A stretch of DNA of 64,000 bases from Neptunitalea lumnitzerae (lineage in GTDB: Bacteria; Bacteroidota; Bacteroidia; Flavobacteriales; Flavobacteriaceae), in contig NZ_BRVO01000001.1 in NCBI RefSeq assembly GCF_027924185.1, positions 558,001 through 622,000 of the forward strand, in the 5' to 3' direction. Numbering within the stretch: the stretch's first letter is position 1; each line of letters opens with the position of its first letter. This document shows positions 8,806 through 18,120 of the stretch, piece by piece. The position numbers were made by a program, and so were the translations under genes. The notes below the pieces were generated by a model. The model was not told the DNA's origin. It was given only the letters and a program-made list of their open reading frames with translations, and did not search any database.

Positions 8806-10056
8806 TTATAGTGAGTCTGTTGCCAATCCTTTCTTCAAAATACTTTTTACATCAAAGATGATAGTATCTTTTGCAATTGCTTCCCAGTCGTAAGTCAAAA
8901 ATTCTGAATGCCCAACAGCTACAATAATCCCTTGGTAAGTATTTATATCGTTAGAAGTAACTTTTATACCGTATTCATGTTCAATTTCTTCTTTTACAGC
9001 AATAGGGTCATAAATATCTGCCTCTATTCCATATTCCTGTAATTCTTGGTATATGTCTATTACTCGTGTATTTCTAATATCTGGACAATTCTCTTTAAAC
9101 GTAAAACCTAAAATAAGCGTTTTTGTGCCATTAACGGTCTTCTTAGCATTCAGTAGATGCTTTACATATTTTTTTACTACCTGAGCGCCCATATTATCGT
9201 TTATACGCCTTCCAGCAAGTATTACTTCTGGGTTGTGCCCTAAACTTTGTGCTTTATACGTTAGGTAGTATGGGTCTACCCCTATACAGTGCCCACCAAC
9301 TAAACCAGGTCTAAAAGGTAAAAAGTTCCATTTGGTACCAGCTGCTTCCAACACTTCAAGTGTATTGATATTCATTTTATCAAAAATCATTGAAAGCTCA
9401 TTCACAAAAGCAATATTCAAATCTCTCTGAGAATTCTCTATTACCTTGGCGGCTTCTGCTACTTTTATAGAGGATGCCTTATGAGTACCCACAGTTACAA
9501 TAGACCCATATAAGTCATCTATATAATTGGCTATTTCTGGTGTACTGCCTGAGGTTACTTTTACAATATTGTGTACCCTTCTTTCCTTATCTCCAGGGTT
9601 AATACGTTCTGGTGAATATCCACAGTAAAAATCCTCATTGAATTTTAATCCACTAATTTCTTCTAATAAAGGCACGCACACTTCTTCTGTACAGCCAGGA
9701 AAAACAGTAGATTCATAAATAACAATATCTCCCTTATCTATCCATTTTGCCACTTCCTTAGAAGCCGAAATAATTGGGGTTAAATCTGGTTTTTTATAGT
9801 TGTCTATAGGGGTTGGTACAGTTACAATATATACAGACGCTTTTTTAAGATCTAGCGGAGTAGCTGTATAGGTGATTGTTTTTGCTTCAAGAAGTTCTTC
9901 TTCGCTTACTTCTAGCGTGCTATCTATTCCATTCTTCAGATCATCAATACGCTTCTGTTGAATGTCAAACCCAATAACTTCGTAGTTATTTTTAGCAAAC
10001 TCTACCGCTAATGGTAAGCCTACATATCCTAAACCAATAATAGCTATAACACTCAT
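8806..10056 (-). CDS. UDP-HexNAc 6-dehydrogenase (WbpO/TviB type)
   Basis: A 416-residue nucleotide-sugar dehydrogenase that oxidises C6 of a UDP-sugar to the uronic acid with two NAD+. The N-terminal NAD site is [12 protein letters not shown] at residues 6-17. The catalytic cysteine is C257 in [13 protein letters not shown], and [18 protein letters not shown] marks the C-terminal domain. The overall pattern ([26 protein letters not shown]) matches the Vi-antigen TviB/WbpO subgroup acting on UDP-GalNAc or UDP-GlcNAc, more than glucose dehydrogenases. It sits between rfbC (8 bp gap) and rfbD (6 bp gap), with the matching epimerase two genes downstream. Confidence 0.9.
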   Translation of the reverse strand: MSVIAIIGLGYVGLPLAVEFAKNNYEVIGFDIQQKRIDDLKNGIDSTLEVSEEELLEAKTITYTATPLDLKKASVYIVTVPTPIDNYKKPDLTPIISASKEVAKWIDKGDIVIYESTVFPGCTEEVCVPLLEEISGLKFNEDFYCGYSPERINPGDKERRVHNIVKVTSGSTPEIANYIDDLYGSIVTVGTHKASSIKVAEAAKVIENSQRDLNIAFVNELSMIFDKMNINTLEVLEAAGTKWNFLPFRPGLVGGHCIGVDPYYLTYKAQSLGHNPEVILAGRRINDNMGAQVVKKYVKHLLNAKKTVNGTKTLILGFTFKENCPDIRNTRVIDIYQELQEYGIEADIYDPIAVKEEIEHEYGIKVTSNDINTYQGIIVAVGHSEFLTYDWEAIAKDTIIFDVKSILKKGLATDSL

Positions 10057-10064
10057 AATATCAA

Positions 10065-10610
10065 TTACAATTTGGCATTTTCAAAAGTAGGTAAATAAAG
10101 ATCTTTCTCAGAAACAATTACTTCATCTTCGTTTAAATGCCAATCTATTCCTAAAAACGGATCGTTATAAATAATACCTCCTTCAGAGGCTTTGTTATAA
10201 TAGTTATCACATTTATATGAAAACTCAGCAGTTTCTGAAATTACAGAAAATCCATGTCCGAAACCTCTTGGTATATAAAGCTGTTTTTTATTTTCAGCTG
10301 ATAATACAATAGAAAAATGCTTCCCAAAGGTTGGTGAATCTTTACGTAAATCTACGGCTACATCTAAAACCTTACCACTTAATACACGCACCAATTTAGA
10401 TTGTGCCCACTCACCACATTGATAATGGATACCTCTTACAACCCCTTTTTGAGATTGACTCTGATTATCTTGCACAAATGGAATAGAAACGCCGGTAGCA
10501 TCTTCAAACTTTTTATGATTAAAGCTTTCAAAAAAGTAGCCTCTATCATCTTCAAAAACGGCAGGTTCTATAATATAACAACCCGATAAAGGGGTTTCTT
10601 CAACTTTCAT
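10065..10610 (-). CDS. rfbC: dTDP-4-dehydrorhamnose 3,5-epimerase
   Basis: A 181-residue cupin-fold epimerase, third enzyme of dTDP-L-rhamnose synthesis. The conserved [13 protein letters not shown] near residue 19, the catalytic H62 in VVRGIHYQ, and [10 protein letters not shown] are all present, and the length is typical of RmlC. The gene is 10 bp downstream of rfbA and 8 bp upstream of the WbpO-like dehydrogenase gene, in one transcript. Confidence 0.95.
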   Translation of the reverse strand: MKVEETPLSGCYIIEPAVFEDDRGYFFESFNHKKFEDATGVSIPFVQDNQSQSQKGVVRGIHYQCGEWAQSKLVRVLSGKVLDVAVDLRKDSPTFGKHFSIVLSAENKKQLYIPRGFGHGFSVISETAEFSYKCDNYYNKASEGGIIYNDPFLGIDWHLNEDEVIVSEKDLYLPTFENAKL

Positions 10611-10620
10611 GTAGTGAAAT

Positions 10621-11484
10621 TTATCCTTTTAGTATTTCAATAATATTTTTACCATACCCACTTTTCAACAGACCTTTGGTAATTTCTTCTAATTGCAGTT
10701 TATTTATAAAGCCCATTTTATAGGCAACTTCCTCAATAGCACCCACTTTAAGCCCCTGACGTTCTTCTATAACCTGAACAAATTGTCCGGCTTGCATCAA
10801 CGATTTAAAAGTACCGGTATCTAACCAAGCCGTTCCTCTATCTAAAATACTAACACGTAATTTACCTTGTTCTAAATACACTTTATTTACATCAGTTATC
10901 TCTAGTTCACCTCTAGCACTTGGCTCAATATTTTTAGCAATCTCTACAACCGTATTATCATAAAAATAAATACCAGGTACAGCATAATGAGACTTCGGTA
11001 CCGCTGGCTTTTCTTCTATAGAAATAGCATTACCATCATCATCAAAATCTACTACGCCATAACGCTCTGGATCATGCACGTGGTATGCATAGATAATACC
11101 ACCTTCTGGGTTTACATTTGACTGTAATAGAGTAGCCAATCCTGTACCGTAAAATATATTATCTCCTAAAATGAGTGCTACACTATCATCCCCTATAAAA
11201 TCTTCACCAATAATAAAGGCTTCTGCCAAACCATTGGGCAATTCTTGCGTAGCATACTCAAACCTACACCCTACAGCACTACCATCTCCTAACAGCTTTT
11301 GAAAAAGTGGTTTATCTTGAGGGGTAGAAATAATTAAAATTTCTCTAATACCCGCAGACATCAATGTAGAAACCGGATAGTATATCATCGGTTTATCATA
11401 AATGGGCATTAACTGCTTACTAACGGCTATCGTTAGCGGATATAAACGCGTTCCAGATCCTCCGGCAAGCACAATTCCTTTCAT
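10621..11484 (-). CDS. rfbA: Glucose-1-phosphate thymidylyltransferase
   Basis: A 287-residue nucleotidyltransferase making dTDP-glucose from dTTP and glucose-1-phosphate, the first committed step to dTDP-L-rhamnose. The signature is [17 protein letters not shown] at residues 2-18. Further family motifs are [22 protein letters not shown] with a metal-binding aspartate, and the C-terminal [17 protein letters not shown]. It is of normal length. Its ATG overlaps the last base of the rfbB stop codon by 1 bp. RmlA enzymes are usually feedback-inhibited by dTDP-rhamnose. Confidence 0.96.
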   Translation of the reverse strand: MKGIVLAGGSGTRLYPLTIAVSKQLMPIYDKPMIYYPVSTLMSAGIREILIISTPQDKPLFQKLLGDGSAVGCRFEYATQELPNGLAEAFIIGEDFIGDDSVALILGDNIFYGTGLATLLQSNVNPEGGIIYAYHVHDPERYGVVDFDDDGNAISIEEKPAVPKSHYAVPGIYFYDNTVVEIAKNIEPSARGELEITDVNKVYLEQGKLRVSILDRGTAWLDTGTFKSLMQAGQFVQVIEERQGLKVGAIEEVAYKMGFINKLQLEEITKGLLKSGYGKNIIEILKG

Positions 11485-12536
11485 TATGAATCTATTTTAT
11501 ACATATTTTGGTAATAATCTCTATAGTTACCCGAGGTAACATTTTCTAACCACTCTTTATTATCTAAATACCAATCAATGGTTTTAGCCAACCCTTCTTC
11601 AAAAGTTACAGAAGGTTTCCAACCCAATTCAGTATTTATTTTTGTGGCGTCAATAGCATATCTTCTATCATGCCCTGGTCGGTCAGTGATGTACGTAATT
11701 AAAGCTTCAGAAGTACCTGCTTCCTGCCCTAATTTTTCATCCATTATTTTGCATAATAGCTTAATAAGGTCAATATTTTGCCATTCATTAAAACCTCCAA
11801 TATTATAAGTTTCCTTTTCAAGCCCCTTATGAAAAACCAAATCAATAGCTGCTGCATGATCTTCTACAAATAACCAATCTCTAGTAAACTTACCATCACC
11901 ATACACTGGTAAAGGTTTTTTGTTTACAATGTTATTTATAAATAATGGAATCAGCTTTTCAGGAAACTGATTTGGCCCATAGTTATTAGAACAATTAGTA
12001 ACAATATACGGTAACTTATACGTTTCTCCGTAAGCCCTAACAAAATGATCTGACCCTGCTTTTGAAGCTGAGTAAGGTGAGTTAGGATCGTATGAGGTTG
12101 TTTCTGTAAACAATCCGGTTTCTCCCAACGTTCCGTACACCTCATCTGTACTTATATGGTAAAATAAATGTTTCTTAGAACTGTCTTTCCAATACTTTAC
12201 ACTAGCGTTTAAAAGATTTACAGTACCAATAATATTAGTTCTCACAAACGCCAACGGATCGCTAATAGACCTGTCTACGTGTGATTCTGCTGCCAAATGT
12301 ATTACAGCATCAAAATCATATTTTTTAAATAAGGAATCTATTAAATCTGCATCATTAATATCCCCTTTCAAAAACGTATAATTATCACAGTCTTCTACAT
12401 CTTTAATATTTTCAAGATTACCTGCATAGGTTAATGCATCTAGGTTATAGATGTGATAATTAGCATATTTATTTACAAACGTTCTAACAACGTGAGATCC
12501 AATAAACCCAGCACCGCCGGTTATAAGAATTTTCAT
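11484..12536 (-). CDS. rfbB: dTDP-glucose 4,6-dehydratase
   Basis: A 350-residue extended SDR enzyme, second step of dTDP-L-rhamnose synthesis. It shows the NAD motif [11 protein letters not shown] at residues 5-15, the RmlB signature THR-ASP-GLU at 130-132 (STDEVYG), and Y155/K159 in [15 protein letters not shown] is also typical. It overlaps the upstream Wzz-like gene by 4 bp and the downstream rfbA by 1 bp. The four rml functions are all present in this window, in the order B, A, C, D, with D displaced. Confidence 0.96.
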   Translation of the reverse strand: MKILITGGAGFIGSHVVRTFVNKYANYHIYNLDALTYAGNLENIKDVEDCDNYTFLKGDINDADLIDSLFKKYDFDAVIHLAAESHVDRSISDPLAFVRTNIIGTVNLLNASVKYWKDSSKKHLFYHISTDEVYGTLGETGLFTETTSYDPNSPYSASKAGSDHFVRAYGETYKLPYIVTNCSNNYGPNQFPEKLIPLFINNIVNKKPLPVYGDGKFTRDWLFVEDHAAAIDLVFHKGLEKETYNIGGFNEWQNIDLIKLLCKIMDEKLGQEAGTSEALITYITDRPGHDRRYAIDATKINTELGWKPSVTFEEGLAKTIDWYLDNKEWLENVTSGNYRDYYQNMYKIDS

Positions 12537-13582
12537 TTATTATAAGTTTTTAAGTAGGTATTTAATTTACCCAATAGCAACACAACAAATACTACAATAA
12601 TTAAGAAAATGGGTAAAACTACCTTCATACTTTTTCTTAACTTTTGCACTTTCAAGCCTTTATCAGGAAATTCAGAAATTATATTTAGAGTAGCTTGTTC
12701 TGTTGCTTTTTCAATATTCAAATCAACCAAGTTGCGCTTAATTTCATTGATATACTTAAACAACTCTGTTTCGTCTATTTTACTTGATTTATTATCTAAA
12801 GAAATACTTGTTGATGCACTACCCGTGTTACTAGCTGCAGCAATCATAGCCTTCCTATAGGTGTCTTGTAAAGAGTCTATATCTCTTAATTGCTTTCTCA
12901 ATATAGTATCTTGTAAAGCTCTGTTTAAGTTACTCGTTAATTCCTGTCCTTTAAAATAAGGTGTTTCAGATACCGATGCTACAATAGGTTTCTCAATGCT
13001 TTTAGCAATATTATTGTCTTTAGCACGTACCGAAATGATATGATAAGCAGCATCTAAATCATTAAAGCTATTAGAATACATTTCGTAATCAAAACTATTA
13101 CGGGTTAAAGTATCTAACTCTTTAATAAACTCATCATACAAAAATAATTTTTGCTTTTCTGTAATGTATGGTTCAATTTCAACACCAACAATTTTACCCG
13201 CCTGTTTAGCATCTATTTTTAACTCTTTAGCAAGCGCTACAGAATCTTTAGAAATAGCCAACTCATTAAAAAATGCCACCTGATTATACAACTGTTGTGC
13301 ACTGTTATAATTAGGCTCAACTACCATTTGAGAAACATACACAGGTTTTCTCATATAATCTAAACTAAACCCTGCTACTAAACCAACTACAAGTGCAGCA
13401 ATAAAGTACACTAAATTGGTTCTTATAAGAATTAATAACAGAATAAATACATGAAAAATCCACTGAAAAAAATTTCCTATTGCTTTAAAGAAGTTTTTAA
13501 TACCTCTTCCCAAATAAGAAAAAAACTGAATAATATCTATTTCATCAGCGTTGTGGTTTTGCTTGTTGGTTTGGTCACTCAT
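12533..13582 (-). CDS. Wzz-like membrane protein with two end helices
   Basis: A 349-residue protein with a hydrophobic N-terminal segment around residues 46-74, a long soluble middle and a C-terminal helix around 319-339. The middle is polar, with acidic and lysine-rich helical stretches and a Ser/Thr-rich linker near 253-270. This two-helix topology, a periplasmic domain in between, is that of polysaccharide co-polymerases (Wzz), which set chain length. Sequence motifs are weak and I do not recognise a named family with certainty. The position directly before rfbB in the glycan operon (4 bp overlap) supports a role in glycan chain-length control or export. Confidence 0.6.
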   Translation of the reverse strand: MSDQTNKQNHNADEIDIIQFFSYLGRGIKNFFKAIGNFFQWIFHVFILLLILIRTNLVYFIAALVVGLVAGFSLDYMRKPVYVSQMVVEPNYNSAQQLYNQVAFFNELAISKDSVALAKELKIDAKQAGKIVGVEIEPYITEKQKLFLYDEFIKELDTLTRNSFDYEMYSNSFNDLDAAYHIISVRAKDNNIAKSIEKPIVASVSETPYFKGQELTSNLNRALQDTILRKQLRDIDSLQDTYRKAMIAAASNTGSASTSISLDNKSSKIDETELFKYINEIKRNLVDLNIEKATEQATLNIISEFPDKGLKVQKLRKSMKVVLPIFLIIVVFVVLLLGKLNTYLKTYNK

Positions 13583-13595
13583 AGTGTAATAATGG

Positions 13596-15284
13596 TTAGT
13601 TAAGTATCTGTTCCAGTATTTTAATAGTTATTAAATAGGTAGGTTTTACCCCTGTAATACCCAATCCGCCTGATGCTAATGTACTACCAGTTTCTAAAGG
13701 ATTATCAGAAGCATAGTAGGCATAACGTACCTTCACATCTTTTCGTATGCTTTTTCTAATTTTTGAAGCCGATTGAATAGCCTTTTGGTAATGTACTCCT
13801 TCCATCTCTAACCCTATTACATTCCAAGTAGATTCGTAGAAAAACTTAAGTACATCTTTGTTTTGTAATGAAGTACCTAACACGGTAATCATAGAGCCTT
13901 CAAAAACTTTTAAATCACAATTTTCAAAATCTGATGCGCACAACTCGTTTTCAAACGGGTAGTTATCTGCCGTACCTTCAAATATATGAGCATTCGGAAT
14001 CATTAAATCTCCCTTACCTCCTTCAAGAATACCAGCTTTACCCATTATAGAAACCGAATCAACCGTCATAAATACAGGCTCTTCATCCTCTTCTTTAAAT
14101 GGTTTTAAAAACTCATCAATAGTTTCATAGGCTTGCTCACCAAAAGCATAATCCATCACAAACAACACAGGTTTCTCATCATCTGGCATAGAAGTGTCTG
14201 GCTTAAATAAACTTTTAGAGAAATCTATTTTAGCAGTGTCAAAAACCTGAACATCAATATTAGTTCCTGAGGTATCATCTATAGAAATCATTCCGTTTTT
14301 AAGGGCAAATTCTTTTACCTTATTACGTAACTGATTATTCAACGGATCGCTCAACGCCTCAAATACATCAAAAGACTTTTTGTCTTTATATTCTTTACCC
14401 AATACTTGGTGGGCATAAATACTATTCATTACACTGTGCATATTAGCACTTATAATGTGTAATGGTCTGTGTAAAAGGTTATGATCTTTTAATACACTTT
14501 TTATGTTATTAGCCCAAACTTCACCATGAATATGGTGCCCTAAACGTTCTCTTAAAACAGAACTGAAGGTAATCGTACGCTTATTGTTATGTACAATCTC
14601 GTCAAGAGCAAGTTTACCCATCCAGTAAATCACATGCAGAAAACGTTCTGGCTGTTTTTTAGTAGTAAAGGTATTATGTGCTTTTAGTACTTCTTCAAAA
14701 GTTCTACCCAATACATTTCCTAAATGCATAAAAGCAACTTCTCTTTCTGCCTGGTTCAGCTTACCTTTTTGTACCGCTGCTTCCAGTTTTTCCCAGTCTC
14801 TGGTTGTTTTACCATCTTCACCAACTAAAACTTTGTTGGCAATTTTGTGAGACTCAATAAACATAAAGGTTAAATGCGTAAGAATATCGTAAATATCAGA
14901 TCTACCTCTGGTTATTTCAATATTCATTTGCTCATCATCTATTCTGTAGCAATTACGTCTACGTTTGGGTGGTATAATAGGCTCAAAATGAGATTTATCG
15001 TACCCTTCATTAGAAGTTAAATTAATAAACCTACATTCCTCTATACCGTCAGGCAAACGCTCAAGTATATAAATAAGTCCGTTTATTTCTGCTTTTTCAT
15101 CGGCTATAGTACCATATATTTCTGGTCTTAAAAGTAATAATGACTCCCTAAGGGTTTCTCCAGAAATACCCATTGGTTTATAAAAACCTCTGTTAAACAA
15201 ATGTCGCATGGTAATGTACAAACGTTCAATAGCTGCTGTAGATTCCTGTGCTCTGGTCTGTTTTATAGTGCTTGTAGTTGTCAT
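13596..15284 (-). CDS. DUF6909-like protein with nucleosidase-like C-terminus
   Basis: A 562-residue soluble protein that I take to be the Bacteroidota family DUF6909. No signal peptide or membrane helix is seen. The N-terminal half is helical and charged, with a PPKRRRNCYR basic patch. The C-terminal third contains TVLGTSLQNKDVL, then VIGLEMEGVHYQKAI (E493, E495) and YYASDNPLETG near 525. In nucleoside phosphorylases and MTA/SAH nucleosidases, an E-M-E motif binds the ribose and a later Ser-Asp pair acts on the base, so a related fold is plausible. It is the first gene of the glycan transcript, 13 bp before the Wzz-like gene, with a TACTTTTG box 17 bp upstream. Function is unknown. Confidence 0.7.
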   Translation of the reverse strand: MTTTSTIKQTRAQESTAAIERLYITMRHLFNRGFYKPMGISGETLRESLLLLRPEIYGTIADEKAEINGLIYILERLPDGIEECRFINLTSNEGYDKSHFEPIIPPKRRRNCYRIDDEQMNIEITRGRSDIYDILTHLTFMFIESHKIANKVLVGEDGKTTRDWEKLEAAVQKGKLNQAEREVAFMHLGNVLGRTFEEVLKAHNTFTTKKQPERFLHVIYWMGKLALDEIVHNNKRTITFSSVLRERLGHHIHGEVWANNIKSVLKDHNLLHRPLHIISANMHSVMNSIYAHQVLGKEYKDKKSFDVFEALSDPLNNQLRNKVKEFALKNGMISIDDTSGTNIDVQVFDTAKIDFSKSLFKPDTSMPDDEKPVLFVMDYAFGEQAYETIDEFLKPFKEEDEEPVFMTVDSVSIMGKAGILEGGKGDLMIPNAHIFEGTADNYPFENELCASDFENCDLKVFEGSMITVLGTSLQNKDVLKFFYESTWNVIGLEMEGVHYQKAIQSASKIRKSIRKDVKVRYAYYASDNPLETGSTLASGGLGITGVKPTYLITIKILEQILN

Positions 15285-15300
15285 AAGCGTTTTTAAGTTA

Positions 15301-15308
15301 CAAAAGTA
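15301..15308 (-). promoter_or_regulatory. Bacteroidota-type -7 box for the glycan operon
   Basis: On the minus strand the sequence reads TACTTTTG, matching TAnnTTTG. A TTG suited to the -33 element lies 17 bp upstream (15326-15328). The start codon at 15284 follows after a short leader. It is the best candidate for driving the operon that continues leftwards to the rfb genes. It lies between that gene and the stop of the GH3 gene. Confidence 0.55.
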
Positions 15309-15328
15309 CGTCTTAATTTTTAATTCAA

Positions 15329-16822
15329 TTATATTTTATAATCCGACAATTTATTTGCCATATCTCTATCATTAGACAAGCGTTGCACTTTATTCTGCCC
15401 TCCTAACTTACCTAATGATTTCATATAAGAAGTAAATGCATTTTTTTGCAGCATTGTAATTTTTAACGGTTGTAAAACCTTACCGGTAATCAAATCGTCA
15501 TAATAGGTATTCTGCTCCTGCATCTCTTTATCTATAGTAGCTGCAAAAGTTTCTAAGTCTTTAGGTGCATTCTCAAATTCTATAAACCACTCATGGTAAG
15601 GTAAACCTTCTTTTGGTGTTATTTGTGGTGCCACCGTAAATTCATTAATACTAATATCAGTATTCTTTAATGCGGCTTGCATAGCCTGCTCTACTTCTTT
15701 AGCAATTACATGCTCACCAAAGGCAGATATGTAATGCTTTATTCTTCCGGATACAATAACTCTATAAGGGCTTAAAGAAGTAAACTGAACCGTATCACCC
15801 ACATTATAAGACCATAAACCTGCATTAGAGCTTATAATAAGTACATAATTAACTCCTAGTTCTACTTCCCCAATGGTTAGTCTGTTTGAGTTTTCTTCAA
15901 AAAACTCATCAGACTTTATAAACTCATAAAAAATACCTGAATTTAAAAGTAACAACATACCTTTTGCTGTCTGAGAATCTTGGTAAGCAAAAAAGCCTTC
16001 ACTAGCCGGAAAAAGTTCTATACTTGGTACGGTTCTGCCTATCAGCTCATTGAATTTTGCTCTGTAGGGTTCAAAATTAACCCCGCCGTAAATAAACAAT
16101 TTAAAATTAGGGAAAATAGTACCTACCTTTTTACCTGTTTTTTGCTCTAAACGTTCAAAATACATTTGTACCCATGAAGGTATTCCGCTAATTACAGACA
16201 TATCCTCTTTCAAGGTTTCATCTACAATGGTATCTACCTTGGTTTCCCAATCTTCTATACAATTGGTTTCCCAACTAGGCATTCTGTTTTTTTGTAAATA
16301 CCCTGGCACATAATGGGCTACAATACCAGAGAGCCTACCCAGCTTAACTCCATTTTTCTCTTTTAAAATTGGGCTTCCTTGTAAAAATATCATCTTACCA
16401 TCTACAAAAGCCGCATTTCCTGTTTCTGCTATATAAAATAAAATAGCATTACGTGCCGCTTCTATATGACTAGGCATAGAGTCTTTGGTAATAGGAATAT
16501 ATTTTACACCACTAGTGGTACCAGATGTTTTAGCAAAATAAATAGGTTTTCCGGGCCACAATATATCTTCTTTCCCTTCTACAACTTCTTCTACATAATG
16601 TTTTAACCCTTCATAATCTCTAACGGGTACCCTTGCTTTATAATCTTCATAAGAAGTGATATTGTTAAAATCGTGATCTTTCCCAAATTTAGTAGCACTT
16701 GCATTGCTCACTAATTGGTTAAACACACGTTGTTGGGTCTCTACCGGATTTTCAATCCATTGCTGAGATTTCTTAACTACTTGTTTTGCAAATATTTTAG
16801 CTGCAAAAGACTTTAAAGACAT
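15329..16822 (-). CDS. GH3-family acyl-adenylating protein
   Basis: A 497-residue member of the GH3 family, known from plants as enzymes that adenylate a carboxylic acid (jasmonate, auxin) and join it to an amino acid. The phosphate-binding loop is AKTSGTTSGVKYIPI with TSGTTSG at 99-105. IYGGVNFEPY, ELFPASEGFFAYQD and the C-terminal VSGRIKHYISAFGEH loop are the other adenylation-family motifs. The substrate in bacteria is unknown. It begins 6 bp after the M23 peptidase gene, so the two form an operon. It ends 44 bp before the start of the DUF6909-like gene. Confidence 0.85.
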   Translation of the reverse strand: MSLKSFAAKIFAKQVVKKSQQWIENPVETQQRVFNQLVSNASATKFGKDHDFNNITSYEDYKARVPVRDYEGLKHYVEEVVEGKEDILWPGKPIYFAKTSGTTSGVKYIPITKDSMPSHIEAARNAILFYIAETGNAAFVDGKMIFLQGSPILKEKNGVKLGRLSGIVAHYVPGYLQKNRMPSWETNCIEDWETKVDTIVDETLKEDMSVISGIPSWVQMYFERLEQKTGKKVGTIFPNFKLFIYGGVNFEPYRAKFNELIGRTVPSIELFPASEGFFAYQDSQTAKGMLLLLNSGIFYEFIKSDEFFEENSNRLTIGEVELGVNYVLIISSNAGLWSYNVGDTVQFTSLSPYRVIVSGRIKHYISAFGEHVIAKEVEQAMQAALKNTDISINEFTVAPQITPKEGLPYHEWFIEFENAPKDLETFAATIDKEMQEQNTYYDDLITGKVLQPLKITMLQKNAFTSYMKSLGKLGGQNKVQRLSNDRDMANKLSDYKI

Positions 16823-16828
16823 ACGTTC

Positions 16829-17701
16829 TTAATTAAAATCTATAAATGTTGTTGGGTCTATAGCGTAACCGTTGTTCCACAATTCAAAATGTAAATGTGG
16901 CCCAGTGGTTAACTCACCAGTATTTCCAACAGTACCAATTACTTCTCCTGTTTTTACAAAATCTCCCTGCGTTTTGGTTAAAGATTTATTGTGTTTGTAT
17001 ACCGAGATAAGTCCGTTTAAGTGTTCAATAAGCATTACATATCCAGTTTCTACCGTCCACTCTGCAAAAATTACTCTACCATCTGCCACAGCTTTTACCG
17101 GTGCATTTGCTGTAGCCACAATATCTACCGCATAATGTTTATCTTTAGGATTAAACTCACTTGAAATACTACCCGTAACTGGTGAAAAAAGCACAAAATT
17201 CATAGTATTCTCTGCGGCTCCCGAAAAATTATAACGGTCTTCCTGGGCTACCTCAACTCTTAACAATGAATCTGCTTTGTTGGTTTCAAAATCAAAATTC
17301 ACATCATTTATACCCGTATTACTTTCAAGAGAATCTTTATTAAGATCGTAAGGTTTTATATCTCCTGTTAATACCTTTTTAACCGATGCCATATAGGCAT
17401 CATTAGCTTTTAATACTGCTACAAGAGAATCTGTTCTTTCGGTAAGTTCTGTTGCTTCCCTTTTTAATTTCACAGAAGAATACCCAGGTATGTACTCACG
17501 TAATGGAGTAAACGCTATAATCACCGTAGTTACTGCAATTAAAAATACAGATAAAAGCGACCCTACTACAAACACATTCAACCTGTTAAGCTTAAAAGAA
17601 AGATGTTCCTCAAACGTATCTTCATTTAAAACTACCAAGCGGTATTTGTAGATCCATTTTCTATGTAATTTCTTCCTTCTGGATGATTTTTCTTTCTTCA
17701 T
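16829..17701 (-). CDS. M23-family peptidoglycan endopeptidase
   Basis: A 290-residue inner-membrane-anchored, periplasmic metallopeptidase. A basic N-terminus precedes a transmembrane helix at about residues 41-66. A helical, probably coiled-coil region follows, and the LytM domain occupies about 170-288. Zinc ligands are visible as H189 and D193 (HYAVD) and H271 in GPHLHFELW, with H237 and H269 as catalytic partners, so it is likely active. It cleaves peptide cross-links in cell-wall turnover, or regulates a hydrolase. It leads an operon with the GH3 gene and is divergent from tatA. A TATATTTG box ends only 5 bp before the ATG. Confidence 0.88.
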   Translation of the reverse strand: MKKEKSSRRKKLHRKWIYKYRLVVLNEDTFEEHLSFKLNRLNVFVVGSLLSVFLIAVTTVIIAFTPLREYIPGYSSVKLKREATELTERTDSLVAVLKANDAYMASVKKVLTGDIKPYDLNKDSLESNTGINDVNFDFETNKADSLLRVEVAQEDRYNFSGAAENTMNFVLFSPVTGSISSEFNPKDKHYAVDIVATANAPVKAVADGRVIFAEWTVETGYVMLIEHLNGLISVYKHNKSLTKTQGDFVKTGEVIGTVGNTGELTTGPHLHFELWNNGYAIDPTTFIDFN

Positions 17702-17705
17702 AAAA

Positions 17706-17713
17706 CAAATATA
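17706..17713 (-). promoter_or_regulatory. -7 box of the M23-GH3 operon
   Basis: The minus strand reads TATATTTG, matching TAnnTTTG. A TTG at 17731-17733 lies 17 bp upstream as a -33 element. The box ends 4-5 bp before the ATG at 17701, so the transcript would be leaderless or nearly so. Confidence 0.5.
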
Positions 17714-17785
17714 CGTATTGAAATTTTTCTCAATATGTTAAATTCAAAAATATCATAATTAACGTTGTTTTTAAACATTTCTTTT

Positions 17786-17793
17786 TACCTTTG
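17786..17793 (+). promoter_or_regulatory. -7 box of tatA
   Basis: TACCTTTG matches TAnnTTTG and is preceded by TTG at 17765-17767 with an 18 bp spacer. The tatA ATG is at 17814, giving a leader of about 15 nt. Confidence 0.6.
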
Positions 17794-17813
17794 CCCTATA
17801 AATTTTAATTATC

Positions 17814-18005
17814 ATGGAATTATCTATTTTATTAGGAATGGTAGGGCCTTGGCAAATAGCAGTAGTAGCCATATTGGTTTTATTATTATTTGGAGGTAAA
17901 AAAATACCTGAAATGATGCGTGGGCTAGGTAGCGGAATTAAAGAATTCAAAGATGCTTCCAAAGGTGAAGAGGAAAAAGAAACTCCTCGTAGTAACAAAG
18001 AATAA
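17814..18005 (+). CDS. tatA: Twin-arginine translocase subunit TatA/E
   Basis: A 63-residue protein with one N-terminal membrane helix (about residues 8-25), the hinge [14 protein letters not shown], a short amphipathic helix ending near residue 45, and a charged tail. This is the standard TatA/E layout. TatA multimers open the path for folded proteins with twin-arginine signals across the inner membrane. It has its own promoter box, diverges from the M23 peptidase gene, and precedes the MFS gene by 115 bp. tatC is not in this window. A 270-bp ORF lies opposite to it and is rejected. Confidence 0.93.
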   Translation: MELSILLGMVGPWQIAVVAILVLLLFGGKKIPEMMRGLGSGIKEFKDASKGEEEKETPRSNKE

Positions 18006-18120
18006 TCATTATTTTTATTGAAAATACTTATAAACCACATTGTAAAAATGTGGTTTTCTTTTTTATAGCCTTTCTACTTTTTCGTAACTAGAATAGATAT
18101 TCTGTACAAGTACTGCTGTT

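Noticed and set aside
17771-18040. Minus-strand ORF opposite tatA
   Set aside because: It mirrors the real tatA gene, which has a family match and promoter.
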